A stretch of 28,378 nt of DNA from a virus. Positions 15,129-22,746 of this stretch are shown piece by piece; within the stretch, counting starts at the first letter, position 1; each line of letters begins with the position of its first letter. The stretch is taken from the IMG/VR virus record IMGVR_UViG_3300030090_007143, positions 1-28,378 of that record. One strand, 5' to 3'. Under the pieces are notes generated by a model. It was not told where the DNA came from and did no database searches. It saw nothing but the letters and a program-made list of their open reading frames with translations. Made by a program: the position numbers and the translations under genes.

Positions 15129-15776
15129 TTATTTTTCTCTTATATACAGAGCATCTCCCCACACAGGCTGTTCACTATTGGAGTGCCAAAATGGATCAGC
15201 CCAACTTTCTTCTACTCTCTTTAAATTATATTTTGAAAGAAAATAATCTATATCCTCAATTAGCGCACAATTTTTATATAATTCATCTTTATTAACTTCT
15301 GTCATTACGTAGTCAACATTTTTAAGTGTTTTTGATGCGCCGAGTAAAACATTTAATTCACCTCCTTGTACATCCATATTAATAAAGTTAAACTTAGATG
15401 ACGTCTGATATTTATCGAGTGGATGAACTTTAACTTTTATCTTTTCATTAAAAACAGTTTCCGGATATATATGAGTATGTATATGCGGTTCAAGCAAAGA
15501 ATTAGATTGTCCTTTATTGGCAGTCTCCCTATAAAAATCAGCTTCACAGGAGAACGGGCCTAAAGCTTTATTAACACAAATAGCTCTTTTATCGTGACTA
15601 ACTCTAGATTTTAACTTTTTAAAATGATCTGGATCTGGTTCAAAAAAAACCATATGTTCTATAGTATCAATCTTTTGATACTCATCATATTCGGTACCGA
15701 CGTGACCACCAACATGAATAACACCTGTTATATTCATGTTATATTTTTTAATAGCACTATGTAAGTCAATCAACAT
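15129..15776 (-). CDS. FkbM-family methyltransferase
   Basis: S-adenosylmethionine-dependent O-methyltransferase of the FkbM type, usually methylating a sugar hydroxyl of a glycan. Typical blocks are GVIHVGGHVGTEYDEYQ (residues about 18-34, SAM-binding glycine loop), VFFEPDPDHF (about 43-52), FNFINMDVQGGELNVLLGA (about 129-147), VMTEVNKDELY and WGDALYIREK at the end. At 215 aa it is of normal length. A 25-nt gap separates it from the upstream transferase, and the next gene begins 5 nt after it. The setting among glycosyltransferases suggests methyl capping of the phage-made glycan. Confidence 0.88.
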   Translation of the reverse strand: MLIDLHSAIKKYNMNITGVIHVGGHVGTEYDEYQKIDTIEHMVFFEPDPDHFKKLKSRVSHDKRAICVNKALGPFSCEADFYRETANKGQSNSLLEPHIHTHIYPETVFNEKIKVKVHPLDKYQTSSKFNFINMDVQGGELNVLLGASKTLKNVDYVMTEVNKDELYKNCALIEDIDYFLSKYNLKRVEESWADPFWHSNSEQPVWGDALYIREK

Positions 15777-15801
15777 ATAGCTTACTTAAGTATAAATAAT
15801 T

Positions 15802-17415
15802 TTAATTCCAGGTTTGAGCCCAGAGATGTACACAAAATGTTTCTGGTTTAATATAGTCTCGCGGATTATCACCTCGGATTCGATGTCTCGGAAAACAAGG
15901 ATATGGATAAAAATAAGAATTAGGAAAAACAACAGTATTATTATCTATATTTTCTAACACCTTTCGTGTTGTATGATACGGTCCTGTTGAATCAATAATC
16001 GCCATTCCATCATGCCACTTCATTTCTTTATCATAAGTTTGCATAGCTGTTATTGCCTTACTCTTAGGTTTAGATCCTATTATACTATTTGACATCGACG
16101 GCCAATCATCATAACAAATACCGCAAAAGAAGTCTAAATCTAGTAACTCATCAAACAATTTTACAATCATAAAATCTGTGTCTAGATAAACACCACCATA
16201 TTCATATAAAATTACGTTTCTTAATATATCAGCTTTTTGACCAAAGTTTGGAGTTCGATCAAAAAGATCTTTATTTTTAAATTTACCTAAACTTTCAATA
16301 TCATTATTTCCCCACAGCTTATACTCCCATCCATTATCATCACATTTCTTTTTTACTAACTGGCATGCTTCTTTTTCCTGTTTTGCCATCTCACCTCCTA
16401 ACCATATCTGGTGTATAGTTTTCGGTATAACGTCTTTCCCTTTTGGTGATGTAATATAATTGTTGTAAACTTTTTTAATTGTATCCCAATCTTCTATGTT
16501 AGTTGGTTTCGTTAAATAGTCTACTGAAAGGCTCATACAACTATCAAACGACGGAGTAGCGCTTGCTTGAAGTATTCTAAGTATTTGTTTACACATCCCT
16601 TCAAGTGTAAAATACTTTTCATAGATTTTTTTACCACTTGCGAGCATTTGTTCTTGTTGCTTATCTGTAATTTGACTTAACTTATTCTTCAAATTTGGTA
16701 TTTCTGTCTCATGAACTAACACACAAAAAGATTCATAATCAATTACATCTTCAAAAGGAAACCATTTCTTATCATATACAACAACTGGTATTGAATTAAG
16801 TTGCATTATTTCATAAAACCTAAAACTTTGTGCGCCGTAACCTCTTGGACAAAGAGAAAACTTAGATCTATTAGTTACATCTATAAAAAAATTAAGTTGC
16901 TCTTCTGGTACAGCCTCTGTCCAATGCTTCATATACAATTGAAAGTCATTATCATTTGCGTAAGTATCTCTAATAGTATCACGTATAGGGTGCGATGCCG
17001 AACCAACGAAGGAACAAAAAATATCTTTTTCTTTTTTGTCTGGTACTGAGGGTATTTTAGAGCATATAAGAGGTAGAGGTATACCGTTTCCATTACCACC
17101 TCCTTCAAATGATAATGTTCCTGCTGGTAACTGTTCTTCAACTGCATCATCATGCTGTGATACAGAAAAATACTTACCGTCTGGTAAAGCATTTAAAAAT
17201 GGTTGTATTAATCTACGTTTATTAGCTCCCTTATGCTCCATAATGTAAACATTAGTCCAAAAAATAGGTATAAGTGTAAATCCTGTCTTATCAAATTCTT
17301 TTTTATTCTTAAGATAATACTTATAAAAGTATTCTTCCATATAGTATCCTTCGTGATAGGGCGGGTACGTTGGATGATCGTATGGTATTCTTAACTCTTT
17401 AAAGTCTACAATCAT
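15802..17415 (-). CDS. Two-domain glycosyltransferase: exostosin/GT47-like N-terminus fused to GT32-like C-terminus
   Basis: 537-aa fusion. The N-terminal half (residues about 40-280) is exostosin-like: DIFCSFVGSASHPIRDTI (131-148), SKFSLCPRGYGAQSFRFYEI (184-203), IPVVVYDKKWFPFEDVIDY, and a MLASGKKIYEKYFT helix. After a linker (about 285-325) the C-terminal part is a GT32/OCH1-type domain: VIPKTIHQIWLGGEM (329-343), FGQKADILRNVILYEYGG (391-408), and the DxD motif LDTDFMI (411-417), ending HLWAQTWN. Exostosins usually transfer GlcA or GlcNAc, and GT32 enzymes mannose or galactose, so one chain could add two sugars in turn. It overlaps the GT11-like gene by 4 nt. Fusion of these two families in a phage is unusual. 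The N-terminal assignment is less certain than the C-terminal one. Confidence 0.85.
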   Translation of the reverse strand: MIVDFKELRIPYDHPTYPPYHEGYYMEEYFYKYYLKNKKEFDKTGFTLIPIFWTNVYIMEHKGANKRRLIQPFLNALPDGKYFSVSQHDDAVEEQLPAGTLSFEGGGNGNGIPLPLICSKIPSVPDKKEKDIFCSFVGSASHPIRDTIRDTYANDNDFQLYMKHWTEAVPEEQLNFFIDVTNRSKFSLCPRGYGAQSFRFYEIMQLNSIPVVVYDKKWFPFEDVIDYESFCVLVHETEIPNLKNKLSQITDKQQEQMLASGKKIYEKYFTLEGMCKQILRILQASATPSFDSCMSLSVDYLTKPTNIEDWDTIKKVYNNYITSPKGKDVIPKTIHQIWLGGEMAKQEKEACQLVKKKCDDNGWEYKLWGNNDIESLGKFKNKDLFDRTPNFGQKADILRNVILYEYGGVYLDTDFMIVKLFDELLDLDFFCGICYDDWPSMSNSIIGSKPKSKAITAMQTYDKEMKWHDGMAIIDSTGPYHTTRKVLENIDNNTVVFPNSYFYPYPCFPRHRIRGDNPRDYIKPETFCVHLWAQTWN

Positions 17416-18194
17416 GATTTGTTAATGTATTTACTCGAAGAGCCGTTAATATCAAAATATAAATCAATATCATCGTGTTTTGGATCTAATGGCCATGATT
17501 GTGTATCAAGTGTAAGACTATATGGAAAAATAATTTTTTTATGTGTACCTAAAAATGCTGGCCACCATGCAAAAGAAGATTGTGATATAGCCAGATTTTC
17601 ACTATATAGTAATGTCTTCATGTCATCCATTGCACTTCTATCTCCATTAATATTAAAATCTGGTCCTTGTGAGGATGTTTCAAGCTCACAACCATATTCT
17701 AATAAATTTGCTACAGTTTCACATTTTGGATCATCTGTAACAATTTTAACTTTTGAAAATCCGGAAGAATCTATAAGACCTTTATAAAAGTCTAAACCTA
17801 AAAACTGCTTTAGTTGATGATAATCACCACCTCTTACATGTAATACTAATGAGTCTTTGTTAATAGTATCTAAATCTCTAATTCCAAATATCTTTCTTAA
17901 TGTATCGCGATTATTAATATAGTATTTTGACTGCTGTACAAAAGAGTCGAGAATTATATCACCGTCAAAATCCTTAATTGCATCAAAATCAAAATGCTGA
18001 TCGCCTAGAGATCTCGCCTTTAAAACATTAGTTTGTAATCCATCAACTGGCTTGGGTTCAATTCCAAAATTTGGTAAACCTTCTCTATAGAATAACTCAC
18101 AGTTAAATTTTTCAGCTAGCAAATATGCAAATGCATATTGAAACATTCTATTACCTAAACGACCCCATGGATCATATTCTATTATTACTCTCAT
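17412..18194 (-). CDS. Alpha-1,2-fucosyltransferase-like glycosyltransferase (GT11)
   Basis: 260-aa GT-B fold enzyme. GRLGNRMFQYAFAYLLA (residues 11-27) is the GT11 opening motif; LVLHVRGGDYHQL (117-129) is the HxRxGDY donor-site motif; KIVTDDPKCE and SQSSFAWWPAFLG (204-216) are the third and fourth blocks. GT11 enzymes transfer L-fucose from GDP-L-fucose. No GDP-fucose genes are seen here, but the neighbouring GDP-mannose 3,5-epimerase would give GDP-L-galactose, which differs only by a C6 hydroxyl, so that may be the real donor (inference). It has no signal or membrane segment. Its stop overlaps the fusion enzyme's start by 4 nt, and the upstream gene ends 1 nt before its start. Confidence 0.85.
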   Translation of the reverse strand: MRVIIEYDPWGRLGNRMFQYAFAYLLAEKFNCELFYREGLPNFGIEPKPVDGLQTNVLKARSLGDQHFDFDAIKDFDGDIILDSFVQQSKYYINNRDTLRKIFGIRDLDTINKDSLVLHVRGGDYHQLKQFLGLDFYKGLIDSSGFSKVKIVTDDPKCETVANLLEYGCELETSSQGPDFNINGDRSAMDDMKTLLYSENLAISQSSFAWWPAFLGTHKKIIFPYSLTLDTQSWPLDPKHDDIDLYFDINGSSSKYINKS

Positions 18195-18195
18195 A

Positions 18196-19023
18196 TTACC
18201 AATAACAAGCTTGTTCTACAACATCTATACGATCTGGTGTTTCATTATCCAGGGGTCGTGTCCAGTGTTCATTAAAAAACGGTTGAAACTCCTCCATTTT
18301 ATCCCATCTATTACCTTTTATGCCAAATAAAATTTGTGTTGCACCGCCTAAGTGTATTCCTGTCTTGCCAATCTTTTTACACTCTAATGCTAGTAAAAGA
18401 CCTGTGTGACCTGTACCAAAAATACCCACATCGAAGTCTAAGCTCTTAACCTTATCTAACATTTCATCGTATATTTCACGTGAATTATTATACGGTGAAT
18501 CTTTTGTAATGGTTATTGCTGTTGGATATTGTATTGGTGTAAGATCAAAATTAGAGGTTATTTTATTGTTCCATATTTTATTAAGATTTTTAAAGTTGTT
18601 AGATATTGATGCCGCAAATGGTGAAAAAACAGCAACCTTTTTACCTTCTAAGTATGATGTCCATGGGTCATCGAAAAAATATGGCTCTAAATGCTGTAAT
18701 TTTGTAATGTTTACTTTACTACAATATTTTTCATATATATTTTTTTCAAATCCTGGAAGTACGTTTTCTCTCCAAACAGGAACTAAGTCTAAATATTTTA
18801 AATCCTCAAGTATAGTGTCTGTAAACCATGTGAAAGTATCATTATTAACAGGGTATAGACCCGCTACATCTTGCGTTTCTTTCAAAAATTGCTGACCCCA
18901 TGGATTAGACTTATTAAGAGTACACCATATAATTTGAAGCTCATTGCCCCCAAGTTTACCTGCTGTAAAAGGAATATTATTTTTTAAGTGGTGACTTATA
19001 AAGTTATTTCCATCAATTATCAT
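18196..19023 (-). CDS. GT-D-like putative glycan biosynthesis protein
   Basis: 275-aa protein of a poorly described family found in bacterial glycosylation clusters. FTAGKLGGNELQIIW (residues 19-33) resembles the 'RxGxxE' opening of GT-D fold transferases. KKVAVFSPFAASISNNF (about 128-144) and the GIFGTGHTGLLLAL block, followed by IHLGGATQILFGIKGNRWD (about 222-241), are the family's most conserved parts. The activity has not been read from sequence; a sugar transferase or donor-handling role fits the position between two transferase genes. It overlaps the upstream gene by 11 nt and is followed after 1 nt by the GT11-like gene. Confidence 0.7.
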   Translation of the reverse strand: MIIDGNNFISHHLKNNIPFTAGKLGGNELQIIWCTLNKSNPWGQQFLKETQDVAGLYPVNNDTFTWFTDTILEDLKYLDLVPVWRENVLPGFEKNIYEKYCSKVNITKLQHLEPYFFDDPWTSYLEGKKVAVFSPFAASISNNFKNLNKIWNNKITSNFDLTPIQYPTAITITKDSPYNNSREIYDEMLDKVKSLDFDVGIFGTGHTGLLLALECKKIGKTGIHLGGATQILFGIKGNRWDKMEEFQPFFNEHWTRPLDNETPDRIDVVEQACYW

Positions 19024-19675
19024 TTTGTAAATATTTTTCTCTTATCATTTTAATTAGCTTAATTTTACTCTCTACCCCAACTACGTAGTTAGCATGATGA
19101 ATTTTCATATTTTTTGGGGGTATAATATGTGTAACCCCATCCCAGACATGTGTACCGTCAGGATTATCATAAAAATTACCGATGGTATAATATTTTTCTT
19201 TATCTAGAAACTTATAATCAACCATGTCTTTTAATCGATTTAACGCTACTTGATCGTTCACCATTTCCGTAAAGTTATTATATATTTCAGTAAATAGTTT
19301 TTTGTTTTTATCATTACCACGAGCTATAAAAAATCCCGCACAAAGAGAATTACAATCTTCTTGACATGCTATATCTTTATCACCTAACGATTCCTTTAAG
19401 TCGTCAATAAAATCATTATAAAAAACAATATCTGTATCTGCAAAAATAAAATAATCATTACTATTTTCTTCTATAGCTTGAAGTATAACTTGTAACTTAT
19501 ATCTCATACTATCAAGCCAACCAGCTTCCATAAACTTACCTTCATTAGTAGTTTGCTTATGATAAGCTGCACGAATAGGTACTTGTGTTTTAGTATAAAT
19601 ATCCCTTAAAGACGGTTTAAAAAAATCTTCATACAGTTCTTTATGCGAATCGCTATAATGCGTGTAAATATTCAT
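19013..19675 (-). CDS. Nucleotide-diphospho-sugar transferase (GT-A, GT77-like)
   Basis: 220-aa putative glycosyltransferase. DYFIFADTDIVFYNDF (residues 74-89) carries the DxD motif (Asp80/Asp82). SLCAGFFIARGN (about 109-120), VNDQVALNRL (about 138-147) and HHANYVVG (about 193-200) follow in the order seen in the nucleotide-diphospho-sugar transferase family (PF03407-like). It is short, with no membrane segment, so it probably acts in the host cytoplasm. It overlaps its upstream and downstream neighbours by 4 and 11 nt, so it is translated as part of the transferase run. The sugar and acceptor are unknown. Confidence 0.8.
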   Translation of the reverse strand: MNIYTHYSDSHKELYEDFFKPSLRDIYTKTQVPIRAAYHKQTTNEGKFMEAGWLDSMRYKLQVILQAIEENSNDYFIFADTDIVFYNDFIDDLKESLGDKDIACQEDCNSLCAGFFIARGNDKNKKLFTEIYNNFTEMVNDQVALNRLKDMVDYKFLDKEKYYTIGNFYDNPDGTHVWDGVTHIIPPKNMKIHHANYVVGVESKIKLIKMIREKYLQNDN

Positions 19676-20400
19676 GCAATTTTTGCTTTTATAATTTCTA
19701 CCTCTTTAAGAATTTCCGGCATTAATTTTTCTGCAAATATATTAGGATTATCCCAGATGCCTTCTCTCGTCTTTTCAATATTTTCAGACACCTTATCCTT
19801 ACCACCATACTCAGAAAAATGCTTATGCCTTATCATTATATCATGAAAATAAATCTTTCGATCTAAGAGCTCATATACTTTATCTAGATATGTATCACCA
19901 AACGTATCAGGCTCTATAACTTCCATGTAGTGACCAACTGTCTCAACATACTCACGATGAATAAAAGAATTAACTGCTAACGGTGGTACATCAGCATACT
20001 TATTACCCGGACCCCTCATACCATCATTACAATGTACGAGATAAAAATTATCTTTTTTATTAGAGAATTCTTTAAGAATCTTTTCATCCCAATCAGGGGT
20101 TTCAAACACCATATCATCACCAACCATGGCTATAATATCGTTAGTTGTTTCGTCAGCCATTACGTTCCACAATCCACATAACCCTATCTCTTTTCCTAAA
20201 CCAGCTGGAAACTTTACTAGTTGTATAAAGCTTAAATTTTGTGCTATTTTATAATAATAATCCCGCCTAGGGTCATCATCATCAATTCCTAAAACTAAAT
20301 TAATGTTATCAATATCTTTAGCTGTTGTAATTATACTACAAATAAAAGTTAGCGCTTTATTAATTCTTTCTCTACTTGGACAAAACAGATCTATTTTCAT
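19672..20400 (-). CDS. Glycosyltransferase family 2-like protein
   Basis: 242-aa GT-A fold protein. The MKIDLFCPSRERINKALTFI opening and LVLGIDDDDPRRDYY (residues about 35-49) form the nucleotide-binding part. IIAMVGDDMVFETPDWDEKI (about 89-108) carries the acidic metal-binding DxD-like motif (Asp95/Asp96). LAVNSFIHREYVETVGHY and DTFGDTYLDKV are acceptor-side segments, and a His-rich YFHDIMIRHKHF block follows. It overlaps both neighbours (4 and 29 nt). Substrates are unknown. Similar GT2-like proteins occur in marine phage and prokaryote surface-glycan clusters. Confidence 0.75.
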   Translation of the reverse strand: MKIDLFCPSRERINKALTFICSIITTAKDIDNINLVLGIDDDDPRRDYYYKIAQNLSFIQLVKFPAGLGKEIGLCGLWNVMADETTNDIIAMVGDDMVFETPDWDEKILKEFSNKKDNFYLVHCNDGMRGPGNKYADVPPLAVNSFIHREYVETVGHYMEVIEPDTFGDTYLDKVYELLDRKIYFHDIMIRHKHFSEYGGKDKVSENIEKTREGIWDNPNIFAEKLMPEILKEVEIIKAKIA

Positions 20401-21169
20401 TTTTAATTTCTTTAAGTTTTTTAATTACATCTACTACAGGTGTGTCAAGTACCTGTACAGGAGATACACCATGCTTTTCAAAAAATCTTCTAGCTGACTT
20501 TTGAATGTTTGATTGCCAGTCTGATCTAGGGCGAATTGCCGAGCTGTTCTCTGAACAAGCTTGCTCCACAACATAATCTAAACTATTTTCAATATCAGCC
20601 CACCACCAATATGGTGTACTATAGTTAGCTTTTGCTAATTCATATGAATGGTCGACATGTTCAAATGCATTTGTATATGCTTCATCATACAACCCTATGT
20701 TGTCTAGACTCTCTCTTGTATAAAAACATACAGCACCTACGCAATGTTCATTAAGAGAAATCTTAACTTTACCGTAGTCTATAATTTTACGTGGAACTGG
20801 TTTTCCGCCACTAATATTAGCTTTGTTTGCTGGCCCATGATATGCAAACATAAAGTGGTGTATACCAGTTTCTTTATGTGCTTTAATATATTGCTCAAAA
20901 AGATTACCCTTAAACAACATATCATCTTCTACAAGAATGATATAGTCACATTTTTTTTCTAGCAAGTGCTTTATAGCTCTATTCTTAGCCTTACCAACGC
21001 CTTCACCGCCTGTAGTCTCTATATAGTCACCACTATTACAAACTATACTCTGCTCTCCATCGTTTACGGTAACTAGTTCATCGTACCAACTCTCTTGTAT
21101 CGAGTCACTACATTTTTTATACATGTCTATCCTATTACATGTAATAATACCTACTCCAATTTTGCTCAT
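20372..21169 (-). CDS. Glycosyltransferase family 2-like protein
   Basis: 265-aa GT-A fold protein. IGVGIITCNRIDMYKKC (residues 4-20) is the classic GT2 opening strand and loop. GGEGVGKAKNRAIKHLL (54-70) is the helix before the donor site, and DYIILVEDDMLF (75-86) holds the metal-binding EDD. HCVGAVCFYTRESLDNIGLY and YTNAFEHVDHSYELAKANY (about 165-185) follow as acceptor-site blocks, the latter like the ED-x-D helix of GT2. Its ATG overlaps the stop of the P-loop protein by 4 nt and its end overlaps the next transferase by 29 nt. It is the first transferase gene of the run. Confidence 0.82.
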   Translation of the reverse strand: MSKIGVGIITCNRIDMYKKCSDSIQESWYDELVTVNDGEQSIVCNSGDYIETTGGEGVGKAKNRAIKHLLEKKCDYIILVEDDMLFKGNLFEQYIKAHKETGIHHFMFAYHGPANKANISGGKPVPRKIIDYGKVKISLNEHCVGAVCFYTRESLDNIGLYDEAYTNAFEHVDHSYELAKANYSTPYWWWADIENSLDYVVEQACSENSSAIRPRSDWQSNIQKSARRFFEKHGVSPVQVLDTPVVDVIKKLKEIKNENRSVLSK

Positions 21170-21924
21170 AGCGCTACAGGTGGTATACCTCCGGGCGGTA
21201 AACCGAATTTCTTTTTAAGTTCCTTTTCTTTTTCTTCAGCTTCATGAGCAGTTTGTTGCTGTTTTACTAATTCTTCAAGTTGATTGAGATTATCAGGGCT
21301 AAAAATAGAGCTTTCTTCACCATACATATTACCATCAACAGTAATATACTGACTTATTAGATCTATTCTTTCTTGACCTTTATCAGGTAAAAGAATTATA
21401 CAGGGTGAGTCTCCTTTTGGAAAAAATACATCAGCTTCAGGATGTTCTGTATACTGTCTATATAAAGAATAAAAAATATTATCTATCTCTACAATAAATT
21501 TTTTATCTGTATCCCTGAAACCATCATCTTGTATTGTTTGATTAGGATCAAATCTACATAAAAAGATAATATCAAGAGATCTCATTGATTCTTTCATTTG
21601 ATTAATTTGTTCTGTAACAAAAGACTTATCAAAACCTTCAATTTTTTTCTCATGAGCCCATATAGTATAAGCTATTGCGTCAAGCGGGCATCTATCATAA
21701 GCAACTTTATCATCTTTTTTAGTTGCTTGAACTTGATCAATCATATAATCAAGAATTGAAGTTTGTGTCTCTACTGTAAGTTTCGAGGAGTGTGGTAACT
21801 CTTCTTCTTCAAGCATCTGTCTATATGTTTTTTCTGGAGTTGTATAATTACTCCATGTATACAAAAAACTCTTTAACAATGTGGTCTTACCACTATTCCC
21901 TGTACCCGAAAATGCAATTCTCAT
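21166..21924 (-). CDS. P-loop ATPase/kinase, NadR/nucleotide-kinase-like
   Basis: 252-aa protein with Walker A GTGNSGKTT (residues 7-15) right at the N-terminus. VAYDRCPLDAIAYTIWAHE (residues about 73-91) is the DRxxxD-type segment seen in nucleoside or nicotinamide-riboside kinase-like proteins, and DIIFLCRFDP (about 118-127) is the probable Walker B strand. About 50 C-terminal residues form a charged helix (QLEELVKQQQTAHEAEEKEK) ending in a Pro/Gly tail, outside the kinase core. Substrate unknown; a (deoxy)nucleotide or pyridine nucleoside is plausible. It lies between queE (15-nt gap) and the first transferase (4-nt overlap), so it may serve either pathway. Confidence 0.7.
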   Translation of the reverse strand: MRIAFSGTGNSGKTTLLKSFLYTWSNYTTPEKTYRQMLEEEELPHSSKLTVETQTSILDYMIDQVQATKKDDKVAYDRCPLDAIAYTIWAHEKKIEGFDKSFVTEQINQMKESMRSLDIIFLCRFDPNQTIQDDGFRDTDKKFIVEIDNIFYSLYRQYTEHPEADVFFPKGDSPCIILLPDKGQERIDLISQYITVDGNMYGEESSIFSPDNLNQLEELVKQQQTAHEAEEKEKELKKKFGLPPGGIPPVAL

Positions 21925-21939
21925 ACTATATATATGGGG

Positions 21940-22695
21940 TTAAACCTTTAAAGCCATATCCCATATAAGCAAATGTAACCTAGGAGAAAAGTTAACATTC
22001 ATAGCTTTAGCATATTCTGCTACAGCGGGAGCTTTTTCAACATGTTCCTGCCTACTACCGCAGCAAGGCATAAACCATATGCGATTAGTAGGTACTCTAA
22101 CAGTTTTATCATCAACATATTTACGCCATATTTCGTTAATGTCTTCATCAGAGTTAATAACAAATTTAAACCCTGACCCTACCTCTCTATGCCACTTTAA
22201 AACTTCGGGCTTGTATGATCTCTCTTCCGGATCACCATTTGATGTTAGTTTAGGAGACGTTGTAAAAGAGGCGTGGAACTCCTTTACCCAAGCTTCATCC
22301 GGTTGAATTGTAGCATTCGTTTCAAAATCAATTACAGGGTGAAAATCATACTTATATATAAATGCTTTAATAAACTTAAGTAGCTGCTTTTGTTGTACCA
22401 TAGGTTCACCACCAGTAAGTTTAAAGATTGCACCTTCCCGTAACTTATCTACAAGTTTATGCTTTTCAAAGTATTCAAAAATCTCATTGAAAGTCATTTT
22501 ATTTTTAACAGACCACGAAATATAAGAATCACAACCATGAGGAGAATCTTCAGAAGCAAATCCCTTACACGTTAAGTTACACATCGACAGTCTAAAAAAG
22601 ACTGACGGCATTCCAACATATTCACCTTCACCTTCAAGTGTATAAAATGCCTTATCATCTGATACCAATAGAGTTTCTTTAGTACAATCAATCAT
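21940..22695 (-). CDS. queE: 7-carboxy-7-deazaguanine synthase QueE (radical SAM)
   Basis: Radical SAM enzyme that contracts 6-carboxytetrahydropterin to 7-carboxy-7-deazaguanine, the third step from GTP towards preQ0/queuosine. YTLEGEGEYVGMPSVFFRL (residues 18-36) is the QueE opening. The cluster cysteines are C39, C43 and C55 (CNLTC...GC), giving C-x3-C-x11-C, not the usual C-x3-C-x2-C. FKLTGGEPMVQQKQLLKFI holds the SAM-binding GGEP; TTSPKLTSNGD and KFVINSDEDINEIW follow. At 251 aa it is within family range. No late box precedes it, so it may be expressed earlier. With queD and folE2 nearby it fits a 7-deazaguanine pathway. Confidence 0.9.
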   Translation of the reverse strand: MIDCTKETLLVSDDKAFYTLEGEGEYVGMPSVFFRLSMCNLTCKGFASEDSPHGCDSYISWSVKNKMTFNEIFEYFEKHKLVDKLREGAIFKLTGGEPMVQQKQLLKFIKAFIYKYDFHPVIDFETNATIQPDEAWVKEFHASFTTSPKLTSNGDPEERSYKPEVLKWHREVGSGFKFVINSDEDINEIWRKYVDDKTVRVPTNRIWFMPCCGSRQEHVEKAPAVAEYAKAMNVNFSPRLHLLIWDMALKV

Positions 22696-22733
22696 ATTTC
22701 TTTAATTATATTATGAAACTACCAGTTTTTCAA

Positions 22734-22740
22734 CTAAATA
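22734..22740 (+). promoter_or_regulatory. T4-like late promoter box for phoH
   Basis: CTAAATA on the plus strand, 6 nt before the phoH ATG, within the 51-nt divergent gap between queE and phoH. Confidence 0.55.
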
Positions 22741-22746
22741 TTATTA

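Noticed and set aside
15124-15162. Upstream in-frame ATG (15162) for the glycosyltransferase ending at 14320
   Set aside because: It would lie inside the FkbM gene and add a 13-residue non-domain leader. The ATG at 15123 follows the FkbM stop by 5 nt and begins a typical MRKILLVVAVY strand.
15783-15792. 10-bp palindrome TACTTAAGTA upstream of the FkbM gene
   Set aside because: Short and AT-rich; expected by chance at this composition.
15791-15798. A perfect TATAAATA on the plus strand
   Set aside because: It points into the 3' end of a minus-strand glycosyltransferase gene and has no plus-strand gene within reach. It could drive antisense RNA, but chance is likely in AT-rich DNA.
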